Assembly: GCA_964030785.1 (NCBI GenBank)
Contig: OZ034967.1
Span: 56,826,665 to 56,890,664, forward strand
DNA length: 64,000 bases
From: Siderastrea siderea
Taxonomy: Eukaryota > Cnidaria > Anthozoa > Scleractinia > Rhizangiidae
Direction: 5' to 3'
The notes beneath the pieces are model-generated. The model saw only the letters and a program-made list of their open reading frames with translations. It was not told the origin of the DNA and searched no databases. Each line of letters opens with the position of its first letter. The stretch's first letter is position 1. Position numbers and translations under genes: made by a program. Below, in pieces: positions 10,467 through 22,326 of the stretch.

Positions 10467-10839
10467 CTACAGGAGAAAAGGATGAAGGTCAGCCGTGAAA
10501 CAGTGCATCATGAGACTCAACATGTGCCTATCTAATTAAGTTAGTATTGGAACAACAACAGGAAACAGATATACACGACACTTACGGTTTTTCAGGGCGC
10601 CTTGCAGTTAGAATCATATATGTCATAAATGCATATATCCCTCAGTTAAACAAATGAGAAGTGTTCTGGAGTCGCGAGAATGGACAAATCGAATTTCAAG
10701 CCGATTACCTGTGAATGACAGTTACTTTATTCTGAACCAGTTGCTCAGTGTCAAACGCTTGGAGGTTTAAGTGAAACTTTCCACATAAGCCTGTATTTTC
10801 TTTGCAAAATCATGGCAGGAACTGCGCATCCGCCGTACG

Positions 10840-10985
10840 TTTGACCGCTGTGAAGGTGCAGGCATACGGAGTGTGAGCCCTCGGTTCCCCTCGCCCTCTT
10901 CCCCAGTCTCCCCTCGATTTTTCCCCCGCTCTTTCGCTCGCTAGAGTTTTTCGCTCGCGCTCCACTACCCGGGCTAGGACGGCCA
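10840..10985. repeat. Pyrimidine-rich dispersed repeat
   Basis: The plus strand reads CCCTCGCCCTCTTCCCCAGT and continues with CTCTTTCGCTCGC and related motifs. The composition is sharply different from its surroundings and is like a known style of coral interspersed repeat. No coding content is supported. Confidence 0.4.
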
Positions 10986-11329
10986 ACTTGTAGATTCAGA
11001 TTCCAGTGAACGATCACCAGGGCACTAAATACTTCGACTTCTATTTCACTCAGACTGTAAGAGCTATTTTACTTAGCAAGAAAAAAACGTCTTTATTCAA
11101 AGTAACGGCTAGATTAAAAACTAAAGAGCAGAAGCCAGTTGGGAGTTTTCAATAAGTAACGTTTCTTTAATATATTTGTTTCACTGCTGCTGCACAATCT
11201 TCTGGCTTTAAATCTCACTATGTATAAATAAAGTTGCTTTACTTCAATTTACTTTTAAATACCGTCAGTTAAAATTAAATTATTTCTAATTCCCAAGAAA
11301 TGAAAGCCGACCATGCAGCTCAAGTTAAG

Positions 11330-11555
11330 AATTGAACGAACTCTTATTAAAAAAAAAGACCTTCATGGCATCCACATTCCAGCAAGTTTATTAATTCCAA
11401 AAGATGAGCGAAAGCGTCCACAGAGAGATGAAATTTCTCCCGAAATTCCCTTCGATTTTCAGTGTCAAACAACCGTCCTTCCTCAAAATTTTAGGCTGCC
11501 GAATAAATCCTTGTCTCGATAGTTCTTCAAGTTCTTCTTTGCTAGATAAGGACAT
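11330..11555 (-). pseudogene. Relic of a PIF/Harbinger-like transposase
   Basis: On the minus strand two frames read LSSKEELEELSRQGFIRQP and, after a shift, REFREKFHLSVDAFAHLLEL followed by INLLECG. This looks like the N-terminal part of Harbinger-type transposases (a '..FR.RFRLS...F..LL..I' region). A second degraded copy of LSVDAFAHFLELIN lies at 16440-16510. No catalytic DDE part is recognisable. Family assignment is tentative. Confidence 0.4.
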
Positions 11556-11699
11556 CATTAAAGTTTTGAAATACGCTTTCTACAAGTCGTATGTTAAGCT
11601 TACAAGTGACTTACCACTTGCAGTTTGCGCTTGTAGTGTACAAGTTGGACTTTTGTAAAAATACAAGTCGGTAAAAATACACTAGTATTCGTAAAAATA

Positions 11700-12700
11700 C
11701 ACTAGTATTCGATACATTATTGCCGCTTTATGTTTCAGGCGATCAGTTTACTGGGATAACAATTTGGCCAAGGACTGGGATAGCATTCAACCAACTAAGA
11801 GTGGTAAACTGTTTTGTTTTGTGTCAAAATTATGATAAATTTAAGCTTATTATTTCCATGCGTTGAGTACGTGAGATGTGAAACAACTATTATTCGGCAA
11901 TTCTAATTTGTATAGGTCGGGTACACATCTTTAATTAACTTTAATAATTTATAACAACCAGTCGTTTTGTTACGACGTATTATAAAGGTAACATAATATT
12001 TGTGTTCTCAGTAACCAAAGTCAATTACTTTATAAACTTAAAAGGACTCTCCTGAACAACATTAATTTGATTTTTCATGCACTGTACGAATTGTGGTTGT
12101 TGAATTCAAGAATTTGATAAATGGCCGAAAAAATTCGAGTTAATAATTAACTGCATTTCCCCTTGGCACCATAACACAGCTTTGCAAAACACTGAACACT
12201 CAGTAGAAGTCTGTTTATATAAATTCGGCTGATTTGCATCTTCATGTTAAAACAAATCACATTTTTGTTTCTTCTTTATGATTTTCTATACAACAGTATT
12301 GTCAGAAAGGCAGTCACAACTTGTATATAGCAAGCAGCTTCACAAAGATTATGTTGGAGACAGGTAAGGTCTTGGTGTCTAAATACACATACCAGCTTGA
12401 AACCAGGCTGCATTTTGTGAGGGCTTTTCTGAAGATCTTTGGTGTGGATTTCAGTTTTTGGCTTACAAAGTCTTACAAGAATTAGTTTCATTGGCATTGT
12501 ATTAACATGGAATGCACCAAAGCAACTAACTGATGAGGAAAGTTGAAACCTGTAAAATGTTGGAGAGACTCTCTGACTTCATTCTGAGCATGAAAAGACA
12601 TGTTAGCACTTGCAACTTTCTAACTGCAAGGGAGCACTAATTTGTTTATAACAAAAACACACTTACAAGGGGGTGGCTGTTAGAAGCAATATACATACAT
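11700..12700. other. No recognised gene
   Basis: This is AT-rich non-coding sequence. A 64-bp segment after TATGTTTCAG at 11739 is flanked by splice-like sites but encodes nothing recognisable. A short direct repeat (GTAAAAATACACTAGTATTC) lies at 11671-11710. Confidence 0.4.
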
Positions 12701-12714
12701 ACAAATCAATTCAC

Positions 12715-12860
12715 TTGCGAACTGTCCTTGTCACTTGCGAGCTGTCCTAATAAGGATTTTGCAGGTTATAGATGTAGACTCCTGTAAAAGTTTTATTGAA
12801 GTGCCAAATTCCACAAGTGCAGCGTTACACCTGTAATCACAGGTAGCCCAAGCTCACTAT
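12715..12860. repeat. Fragment of the ACAAGTG / GGTCAATTC element family
   Basis: GTAAAAGTTTTATTGAA and then CCACAAGTGCAGCGTTACAC match the right end of the 16189-19450 element (at 19430-19450 and 19290-19325 respectively). It is therefore a partial, rearranged copy. Confidence 0.5.
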
Positions 12861-12947
12861 GAGAGGAGTGCGTATATTAACCTGTTCCTTTTTGCATATA
12901 TTATGACCTCAGCAAGATCTAAGAGTTAGCAGAGTGTAGGTTTTTGT

Positions 12948-13030
12948 CGAGAGTCGAGGGTCGAGGGTAATATGTCGAGGGTCGAGGGTAAAATGTCGAG
13001 GGTCAAGGGTAAAATGTCGAGGGTTAAAAA
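12948..13030. repeat. GTCGAGGGT short tandem repeats
   Basis: Several GTCGAGGGTAAAATGTCGAGGG-like units form the outer end of the left foldback arm. Their mirror image lies at 15735-15785. Confidence 0.8.
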
Positions 13031-13069
13031 ATGTCGGCGGTTTTTTATTATCATTTATTGTTTATATTA

Positions 13070-13135
13070 TTAGTGTGTCCCCAATTAGCACCCTGTCTTT
13101 ACAGGGGGCTAGATCAATTTTGACACGTAAATAAA

Positions 13136-13188
<53 letters not shown>
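13070..13188 (+). mobile_element. LINE-like 3' tail inserted in the left foldback arm
   Basis: The segment contains TTACAGGGGGCTAGATC and GTAAATAAAG and ends in about 17 ATT repeats. This is the form of a LINE 3' end with a simple-repeat tail. The corresponding place in the right arm (near 15690) lacks it, so it arrived after the arms were formed. Confidence 0.55.
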
Positions 13189-13639
13189 TTTTTAATTTCT
13201 TTTGTATCTAAAAATATTGATTTCGTCTACATTCAGGCTTTGAGTCTCTTGTCAAAAAAGCCAGAATTTTTAGGTCGTCTCTCCATTACATGTATTGAAC
13301 AGTTTACATCAGTTTTGTATACGATTGAATACTTTCATTCGGTTAGCAGTATTCAGAAGATATCCAGATTTCACTTTCTAGTTGTCTGATACGACACCGC
13401 AGCGAGGAAAATCATAATAACGGGCTGTATGCCCGGCAGCCGAGCACAGTCTCAAATACACTAAATGCTCTGCAGTCAAAAATTTTCACCAAATTTGCCC
13501 AGAAAGCCTTTCTCAAACCTCATGAAACTATTATATCTTTGTTTAGAAATGTCAAGCGATTCCGAATTTTATTTTGGCTGTGTAGTTGATGGGATATTTT
13601 CGCGTGCGCATACTATGAAATCGCTATGACCTTGCACGT

Positions 13640-14705
13640 TTGGATAATTTTCAGCTCGGCCTCGCTGGCACTCACGGTGATCCGCCGTCGGAAAGTGTTA
13701 CAGAATTTCCACTGCTAAGCTCATACAAACAGCTTGAGAGTATTAGATGTTCGTTTAGAAATGTCACGCGATTCCAAAAAATCATTTTTGGTTTTTTAGT
13801 TGAAGAAATGTCTGAGCCTGGGCTCACTATAAATTCGCTATGTTATAGACTGCCGGGCATGGTTTCAAATGGACTAAATGCCCGGCAGTCGAAAATTTTA
13901 AAAGAAATTCTACTGGAAAGCTGACAATTAGTTATCTAACATTGAGAGAAACATTGAATACTCTCAAGCGGGTGAATATGCTGATACAAATTTCCGACTG
14001 CCGGGCATTTAGTCTATTTGAGACCGTGCCCGGCGGTCTGAGCAGAAATTCATCGAAGTGTCAATTACATAACAAATTTATAGTGAGCCCAGGCTCAGAC
14101 ATTTCTTCAGCTAAAAAACCAAAATGATTCTTGGAATCGCTTGACACTTCTAAACGAACGTCTAATACTCTCAAGCCGTTTGTATGAGCTTAGCAGTGGA
14201 AATTCATTAACACTAATTTCCGACCGCGGATCAACTGCCCGGGGGGCTACTTACTATAGTGGGCTATACGGGGTGGCTCCTCCCGAAAGGGGTCCTCTTT
14301 TAAGGTTGCAGTATATTAAAGGGTAGGGAAAATTGCCATTTTAGTATACAAAAGGGTTACAAAATCAGCTGCAAAGAGGACGAAATGGTTGCTAAAGCGA
14401 AGTATATCAAAGCGCGCCACATTTTTGCAGAAATGATTACGCAACTGAATCAGAACGACTGAAAACCTGGGAAAAACGTGGCGATTATAGGTAATTCTAT
14501 TGTTTTGGCTGATACTTGAGGTATAAGAAAGGGATGCAATTTTGCTCTAGGTATATAAAAGGGGTACCATTTTGGCAAAAAGAGTATATTAAAGGGTAAG
14601 GGTTTGAACCTCTGGGCGGAGCCTCTCCGTATAAAACTTTATTGATTACTCCTCCCCCCCCCCCCCCGGGATCAACTGCCGGTAAGGCCGAGCTAAAAAT
14701 TTTTA
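13640..14705. repeat. Inner inverted repeat of the foldback
   Basis: 13640-13905 (CTCGGCCT, GAATTTCCACTGC, AGCTCATACAAACAGCTTGA, ATGTCTGAGCCTGGGCTCAC) recurs inverted at 13975-14705. The right-hand arm is split by the insertion at 14240-14668. Both arms carry CTGCCGGGCAT-type motifs near the centre. Confidence 0.8.
14240..14668. mobile_element. 429-bp non-autonomous element with 12-bp direct flanks
   Basis: The element has a G-rich left end and a C-rich right end and contains CCCGAAAGGGG, AAAGGGTAGGGAAAATTG and CTGGGCGGAGCCTC. It is flanked by GGATCAACTGCC on both sides (14228-14239 and 14669-14680). The opposite arm of the surrounding inverted repeat runs across the site without it. A related copy lies at 37973-38363. 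Confidence 0.75.
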
Positions 14706-16629
14706 GTGCCAAGGTGATAGTGATTTCAAAGTACACTCTTTTTTTTTTTATAAGAACCTTTTTTATAAGAACGTCGAGGCTGGGAATGGCAATAATTTTA
14801 AGAACATGCTTAGAACGTACCCAGGTTGAGATTTTGTTAAGAACGTTTCTTTATCTTGTCTTCATATTTGTAGAATAAGCTATCTGAGAGTGAAATAAAG
14901 TGTAATAATCTGGTCAGAGTAATTTACAGCCTATTTGAGCCCCAAATGCTAGAATTTTTGTGACGTCGCAAGTCATCTTCCATTTTTACAAAAGCAAACA
15001 CGTACAACTTTTAGGAAATTGGTAGAACTTGACCTACTTGTTCTTTCTTTCCACAACTATGATTTACTATACAATTAATACTATACAATTAATCTTAAGA
15101 ACATTGTTAAGAACGTTTCAGGCTCAAATCGTCAAAAAGATAAGAACATTCAGTCCTGGTTCAGCCTCAGCTAAAAAATTAGACGTTCTTATAGGAAAAA
15201 AAAGAGTGTATGCGCATGCGAAAATATCCCACCAATTACACAGCCAAAATAATTTTTGGAATCGCTTGACATTTCTAAACAAAGATATAATAGTTTCATG
15301 AGGTTTGAGAAAGGCTTTCTGGGGAAATTTGGTGAAAATTTTTGACTGCAGGGGACTTAGTATATTTGAGACTCGGTTGCCGGGCATACAGCCGCAGCGT
15401 TATTTTGTCTATTATGAACTTCCTCGCTGCGATGCCTTATGAGACCACTATCTGAACGCCTGGAACAGGTTACTTATCAGGCAACTAGAATGTGAAATCT
15501 GGATATCTTCGGAATACTCAACAGCATGAAAGTATTCAATCGTATACAAAAATGTAAACTGTTGTATAATGCAGAAAAGACCTAAAAATTCTGCCGTTTT
15601 GGACAAGGGACTCAAAGCCTGAATGTAGACGAAATCAATATTTTAAGATACAAAAAGATACAAAAAAACTATTATAAAAAGTGATACTAAAAAATATGAA
15701 CAATAAATGATAATAAATAAATTGCCGACATTTTTGAACCCTCGACATTTTACCCTCGACATAATACCCTCGACCCTCGACTGTTGCTGACCTGTGCTAG
15801 CTGTATATTAAAGGCCGCTTCGGTTGTGAACAAAGGATTTTGTGAATACGATATTTACGGCTTTTTGAACGGATGAAAATCAAATAAAAACGCTTAGAAA
15901 CATGAACACTGTGTTAATGTTTGTTATTATGGGCTTGGTTTGTCAGCTCCGGGAGGCGGCTTTAGAAACTTGAAGTTTGACCTACTCTATAAATATATAT
16001 ATATACTCACAAGGCTTGTAATTTCCAGAACCTCAAATTACCGATCACCTTGGGATTTTGCCAAAATTAATATATTAATCTCGTGCCTTTGACAAAAGAA
16101 TCTCGGTTTCCGAAAGAACAGTCTTTGTAGTTTGATTTGGCCTGATTTTGACTCTTTCGCGTCCGCGGACTTACCCTTAAAATCCAGGGGTCAATTCAAT
16201 AAAGAAACTACACTTGTAGCTTTTACACGTGTAATTTACGCGTGTAAAGTCCAGCTTGTAAATACAAGAATTCAATAAAAGAGTTTCCTACTCTGGAACT
16301 TACACGTGTAGCACGAGTCAGATACAAGAGTAAATTACAATTGTAGCCTTACAATTGTACACTCCGCTGGAATGCACTAATGTAGGTTACAAGTGTGCAA
16401 TCAAATCTCTCTGCTTTAATCTATGCTAATGTATTCTCTAATCGCAGGTTTATTAGTTCCAGAAAATGAGCAAAAGCGTCCACAGACAGACATAATCCTG
16501 GTTAAATTTTGGAAATAATCCGTATCCCAATTTTCTAAACAAATATATCCCTAAAATAAAATTCTAAAACAATCTACAGTCATATAGTAACCACTAATTA
16601 CCATTCTGTGCCACATGAACAGATTTAGG

Positions 16630-19070
16630 TACAGTATGCAGGTCAAGGGTTGCACTTCCATACTCCTGATGAAACGTAGGGGTAGTTAGTACCGAGACTG
16701 TGTTGTTAAGGAGTGACGGGCCTAAGCGACTCCCACGCATGTGTTTTAGCCTTTTAAAATGCTTTAAAATTAAAGCCAGTGGTGGTAACTGCAGTTTTGA
16801 TTTGTGTTATTAAAACTTCAGTTGATCCTCTTTGTAGTGTTTAAAAGAGCTACGGGCTTGCGCCACTCCTACGCGCATGTTTTAGCCTCTCTAGAGTTTT
16901 GCTTGACTCACGAGGATAATGGAACGCCCTCTTTTGTACGATATTAGGGACTGTTCCTTGAAAATGTTGTTAAGCAATGGTTGCTGTTTTATAAAATGCC
17001 AGCTGTTCATGATTATTGGTTTTAAGTTCGGCACTGCTGGATGATATTGCGTTACAAAGGGCAAGATTTTCGTGTTGTGTTTTTGTCAGAGGCTTGATTT
17101 CTGTCTTTAAAGGTAACTTCTGAGAGGGTTGTTTGATTTAAGTTATCTGGGTATCCCCTCTCAAGAAGATGTGTTTTGGAGTTTGTGATGCTCTCTTCAG
17201 ATAATGTTTAATTTTGAGTAGTCTTAGAGCCTCTCCTTTGATGAAGCCTCTTTTCGCTCTGGATGGATGGCAAGCTGAAAGATGGGTGTACTGAAATGTT
17301 TCAGTGGGTACATCTAGCATCGACTAGGTATAGTAGTGTCCAAAAAGTTTGTTTCTGTTTCATATACTTTCATATACAGCTGTAAACTTCATAGTTTGAT
17401 GGTGTTTGTTAAACTGAACTGTGTAATCTCTTCTCTGGTTTTGTCCCAGAGGTAGAAGATGTCATCACTGAATCGTTCCAGATGAGCGGTTTTTAAGATC
17501 TCCGTTTCTACCTTAGCCATGCCAGTGCGAAAGCAACTGCCATTTTGGTACACACGGCAGTTCCATGTACCGTATTTCCTCAAATAAGCGCCCGGGCACT
17601 TATTTAAACTTTCGGCTAAAAGGATGGGCGCTTATTGGAAGGAGGGCGCTTAATCGAGGGGGGGGTGGGGGGGGGGCGCTTATTAGGTTTTCCTTTCAAC
17701 GAACTGTAAGAACATATAACGCACATAAAAGAACTCTGCAAGCACATGGAGATAGAAATAACTGGAAGTGACTTAACGGAAAAGAAACTATTCTCCTGTG
17801 ATGCCGCTGTACTTGAAGCTTAAAAAGTTATAAATAGTGGCAATATAAACAGGTTTTCCTTGTATCCCTACTATTTTAAGAAAGTGAAGGGGGAGGGGAG
17901 GGGGACGCGTATTTGAGAGGGGGTGCTTGATATTATGGTATGAGGGGTAGACGCTTATTCGGGGGAGGGCACTTATTAGAGCGTGGGTGCTTATTTGAGG
18001 AAATACGGTATTTGTAGGTAGTTTTCTCCGTTAAATTGGAAGGAGTTGGAGTGCTCTTTGCAGTAGTCGAGTAGGGATAGGAGGTTCAATTTTGTGGAAT
18101 GCTTTGCATGCGTTACAAACTATGTTTAGAAAAGTTTTACAGCACGTACTGTAAAACGCAGTTAAGGGAATGTGACAATGCTCATGTGGTCTAGTGGCAA
18201 CAATGTACTTTACCTTTCCAAGTCTTCTGAACATTCGCATGTTATTGCCCAGTGTTGCAACCCGGTCTGGTTAGTTTTCTTTCACTAGTTTTGGTTGGCC
18301 CAAGGCCATGAATGTTCCATTCACTGATATATGGTTTTACTGTGTGCTGTCTAGCTACAGTTTAGTACGCATTTTTATGTTGGCTGCACTTGTTGTTCTA
18401 TGTCTGGCTATAAAAGCTGAGTCAGCGTGTTTCTTTCTAGATAGTTATTACTATTAAAGCATTTTTCAATTCGTTTAAGCTGCTTAAGTTGGCTCGGAAC
18501 AGGGACATTTATCCCCTCCTGTTCTGGTATATTTGTATGTAAGCTAGTAACGTCTATGGAAACAAGGATTGTGTTTTCTGGAACCTTTGTTTTCTGTAAG
18601 AAATTGATGAAGTGCGTCGTATCTTTCAGATTTGACTTCCGTCGTTGTGCTGTGGGCTGAAGGATATAAACGAATGATGATAGTTTCTTTGTTGCAACTA
18701 GGCCGTCACTCCCTGATACAACAGGTCTCCCCACTGGGGTCAGTTTGTGTATCTTTGTTAGGATGTAGGATATTGGAATATGGGGTGGTTCTGGTGTATG
18801 ACAAATCCATGTTTTGGTCATTTCATTTATGTGGTTTCCAAGATGTAGTAGGCTAACAAGCTGTTGGAAACTTTCACTTTGGTTTGTTTCCGCTACCATA
18901 GGATTCACAAGGGGTTTGTAGTGTTCTTTGTTATCTAGCTGGGTTTGACCTTCTTTAATTTACTCTCAATGTTTTGAGCTGCAGTTGAAGTGCCTCTTGT
19001 CAGCCTTTTTAAGGTTAATGTTTGGTGTCACGCTGTAGGGCTTTAAGTGCTTGGAATTTTGAAATTTTGA
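16630..19070 (-). pseudogene. Penelope-like element remains
   Basis: Read from 19070 downward: INLKKADKRHFNC, then the RT segment ISYILTKIHKLTPVGRPVVS with DTTHFINFLQKTKVPENTIL and SIDVTSLHTNIPEQEGI (18908-18408). Next come GTAVCTKMAVAFA (about 17560-17520) and the C-terminal signature FQYTHLSACHPSRAKRGFIK (17260-17300). This is the Penelope RT order. Stops, frame changes and an inserted element break it. No GIY-YIG domain is visible. Confidence 0.75.
17570..18008. mobile_element. MITE with CCGTATTTCCTCAAATAAG ends
   Basis: The ends CCGTATTTCCTCAAATAAG (17570-17588) and CTTATTTGAGGAAATACGG (17990-18008) are exact inverted copies, with TA on each outer side. The interior has repeated GGGCGCTTATT motifs and G-rich runs. 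It sits inside the Penelope-like relic, immediately before its GTAVCTKMAVAFA motif. TA duplication suggests mobilisation by a Tc1/mariner-type transposase; that is inference. Confidence 0.8.
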
Positions 19071-19902
19071 ACATGAGACCTCAAAGGAGATAAATATGTA
19101 TATGTGTCCTTCTTTTCACTACTTTTATGACCTTTTAATACCCTTTAATGTAAAAGTAATCAATGCAATAATGACTGACAATAATCCGTAATCTTTAAAT
19201 TTAGTGGCCAATAATCCGTATCCCTTCTCTAAAAACCCCTAATAATCCATAATCCTAAAACCCTAACAGGGCCTCTCCTGAATTGGATAAGTACCAAATT
19301 CCACAAGTGTAGCGCTACACCTGTAATTACAATTCGGACACTTGTAACAAGGACTTGTAACGTTTTTTGTTGAACTCATTTTTGCGTGCGCTCGTAAAAA
19401 CAAGTGTCCAGCTTGTAAATTACAAGTGTAAAAGTTTTATTGAATTGACCCCAGGTCGTACGAAACAGCTATTCGAAGAGCTGAAATTTGAAAGTCGTGA
19501 CTTCCTTTGAGTGATGCCGTAGGATAACTCAGTTTTTCCGGAAAAATTGCGGAATTTAAGTCATCGTTTTTCCACCGCCTGAAGGATTTTGTCATAGCTC
19601 TTCTCTCCTTCACAGAACGAGAATTTGACGAAAACCACATACAGGGCTCACGGGATTTTTTCAAAGCCTTTCCTTGTAAACACAAAACTCCTTCTGCTTT
19701 CTTGGCACAATAAAATTACCATATTTTATCCTTATGCGCCAAATTCAAACGTTTACTGATACTGTTTTCTTCGATGTTGTCGTGCTCGTCCTTAGGCGCC
19801 ATTTTGAAAATCTTTTACCACAAACAAGGCGTGGGCAGCGGTTGAAGGCGCTATAGTCAGCCCCCAAAGAGCAATGAATTTCATTCGGAAAGCGAAATAT
19901 TT

Positions 19903-20015
19903 AACAATTATCCAGCGAAATCACGCGGAATATCACCTGATACTTAGCAGACGAGGCCATAGGCCGAGTTGGCTAAATCAGTGGATATTCCGCTAGATTG
20001 AGCAGGATAATTGTT
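19903..20015. mobile_element. Small inverted-repeat element (113 bp)
   Basis: The ends AACAATTATCC and GGATAATTGTT are inverted copies, and the core contains GAGGCCATAGGCCGAGTTGG. A similar core lies in the hairpin element at 21979-22078. Confidence 0.6.
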
Positions 20016-21200
20016 TTATTATTCAACAAATTCTCATCGACTACCATTTTCAGAACGAGAAAACCTATGGTTCTATAATGAAAACGCTAAAAGCTAGCAA
20101 CACATAATAAAAATCAAAACAGAACTTCAAGAAATCGAAGTTTACTACCGTTCACTTAAAAACACTTATTTATAAACTCGTGTTTGGAAATGACAAGACA
20201 AAGTAAAAAAAATGTTGCTACCGTACCGAGAATAAGTCCTCTTCCTGTGAATTAAAACTTTTTCAACTTTACAACTTTCCGTGAGCAAGTGTGCTCACTA
20301 TGAAAATTCCCAGACAACCTCGGGATATCTTTGTGAGATGAAGCAAATACTTGTTGACTTTTTGAGAGCATTAAATCGTGGAAAGTTTCTTCCAGCGAGT
20401 TAAAATTTTCGGAGAACACTGCATAAACTGCCTGGCTTTTCAAAATGGCCGCCAAACAAGCAATGAAAGAAAATCTGCAGTGCACTTCCAAATATCGTCA
20501 TTTACGTATATCGCAGGATATCTGTCATGTACGGATGACAGATATTGAGGGCTTCCTTACCATATATGGGCATAGTGACAATTTGTTGAATAATAATCAC
20601 CATAAGTCGATTTCAGCAAAGTTGTGAGCTCACAGTAATTCAATCTGTGGTGTTTTTGCAATGCAGGGAAACAAATGATGTATGGCGTTACTCCTTTGAA
20701 AGGAAGGTAAGGCTTGTTTTTTTTCGTTTTTCATGAACAAATGTTTTCGCAAAATAATTATTTCAAACCAAATGAGGAAAAACTCAAACATTATGTGCAT
20801 TTTGATTAAGAGTAAGACACCGGAATTCATTTTAAATTTTGCCGTCATTAACACGTTATCTAGAACGTATTAAAAGCGCTTCAAACATGAATGGGAGCCA
20901 GCCTCAAATAGGACTGATAAAAGTAATTGTCCGAGAAGATTAAGTGTTAAATGGGCTTAAAAAATCTAAGAACTACCCCTTGTCGTATGGGTTTACATCA
21001 CTACCACAACGCTGGACAAAACTGTTGACACACTGTTCTGATTACGGTCCTATAAATGGATTGCCATAATCCCACGTCACCAAATCTACCTCCTCTTCCT
21101 CCCCTAAATCGATGTTGCTCTACTCATCTAAGGTTCATGTGAACCTATAAACAACATTGAAAAAGGGGAAGAGGAAATGTTAGCACTCTTTCAATAGTTC
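20016..21200. other. No recognised gene; downstream of MACPF-ApeC
   Basis: This stretch holds no supported exon. GTTTTATTATTCAACAAATT near 20012 and AATTTGTTGAATAATAATC near 20580 are inverted copies. They suggest another decayed inverted-repeat element of about 580 bp, but I could not trace its arms further. Confidence 0.35.
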
Positions 21201-21202
21201 GC

Positions 21203-21208
21203 TTTATT
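21203..21208 (-). terminator. Poly(A) signal of the MACPF-ApeC gene
   Basis: AATAAA on the minus strand lies about 80 bp beyond the stop codon at 21287-21289. This fits a short 3' UTR. Confidence 0.6.
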
Positions 21209-21286
21209 TAACTCAAGAAAACCGTGAAATTTGAGTGTATTTTCCGTTTATCGCAACTAGTTTTTTTCCAGGGTTGTAGCTGCATT

Positions 21287-21537
21287 TCAATTTTTTAAAC
21301 AATTCATACCACCATCCTCCAACTTCTGATAGTGGCAGTAATGAAGCATCACGAAATTGTCTGCTGCACTTCCCGCTGGCCTTACGGCGTTCTTAGGCGT
21401 GATTTCTGATTGGTTTTCTTCATCCGGTGGTTGGATGAAAGCCGAAGCTACACTTTCCACAGATATTGGCGTTTCTTTTGCACCACAAACCTTTTGACAT
21501 GGATATCCTTGAATGTTCATTAGTATAAAGGGATTTC
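21287..21537 (-). CDS. MACPF-ApeC exon 7 (terminal)
   Basis: The exon begins after TTTATTTCACAG with NPFILMNIQGYPCQKVCGA, the end of ApeC, and finishes near NFVMLHYCHYQKLEDGGMNC with TGA at 21287. Confidence 0.9.
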
Positions 21538-22271
21538 CTGTGAAATAAAGCATTGCCAAAAATAAATGCTATTGAATTTTTACCACGGTGTCAGAACTCA
21601 AATGTCTGCCATCTTAACCCTTGGACGTACAAGAGGGGGATGTAAACCCCCACCCCAATAAGGTTTTTTTTAAAAAATTTTCCAAGAAGGTTTATGATCT
21701 GCACCTGCCGTTTTCAGCAGCTGTAAGCATATCCCTTGGAGACGTTTTGACACACGTTAGGTCACAATCGGTTGCTATGGTTTCGAGATATGACGTCAAA
21801 TGTAGTAGGTGGTCAAGTCGTTTTTGAATAAAAATGGTGTTCAAACCATTTACAGAAAGGAAATGTAGTTAAATATACATACAAACATACTTTATTGAAC
21901 CTCCCCAATGGGGCTTTTCAGGAACAATAAGAATAGCAAACAAGGGAAAAAATAAATAATAGTAATCAAAAACGTTATAATTAGATTATGAGCTCGAGAT
22001 TTCTATCGCATGATAGTTGATGAGGCCGAAGGCCGAATCAACTATCACACATAGAAACCGAGAGCGAATAATCTAATTGTTTTAGTATAAATCTACTTGG
22101 CGTTCAAAACTTAACAGCAGACACTACATGTTTTTATTGAAAAATGATTAAAATTAGGTCACGCCGCGCGCGGAAAACACTCTACTCACTATCTACAACA
22201 GAATAGATAGTGAGTATCGTAGCCAATCAGAGAACAACATTAGTGATAGAACGCTAGTAGATTTATACTAA

Positions 22272-22326
<55 letters not shown>

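Larger units (their letters stand above)
12948..15785. mobile_element. Large foldback element with nested insertions
   Basis: The left arm (about 12948-13615) and right arm (about 15205-15785) are inverted copies of each other. Both contain ATTGATTTCGTCTACATTCA, AGATATCCAGATTTCAC, GCCCGGCA and AAGCCTTTCTCAAACCTCAT in mirror order. The ends carry repeats of GTCGAGGGT (left) and ACCCTCGAC (right). Inside lies a second inverted repeat (13640-13905 against 13975-14705), which is interrupted by another element. No transposase frame is present, so it is non-autonomous. Confidence 0.8.
16189..19450. mobile_element. 3.3-kb terminal-inverted-repeat element, nested
   Basis: The left end begins GGTCAATTCAATAAA and the right end finishes TTTATTGAATTGACC. 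Both ends then share ACTTTTACAC/ACAAGTGTAA-type sequence. CCAGG flanks both sides (16184-16188 and 19451-19455) as a likely 5-bp target-site duplication. Just inside the left end, at 16440-16510 on the minus strand, a short transposase-like relic LSVDAFAHFLELIN matches the one near 11430. Most of the interior is a decayed Penelope-like element with a further small element inside it. Confidence 0.75.

Noticed and set aside
11739..11805. Possible 64-bp plus-strand exon between TATGTTTCAG and GTAAAC
   Set aside because: Splice-like ends exist, but neither possible frame shows a motif and there is no partner exon.
12948..13030. Regular GTCGAGGGT repeats as a possible CRISPR array
   Set aside because: Units are contiguous and lack unique spacers. 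The mirror copy at 15735-15785 shows that they belong to a foldback element, and the host is eukaryotic.
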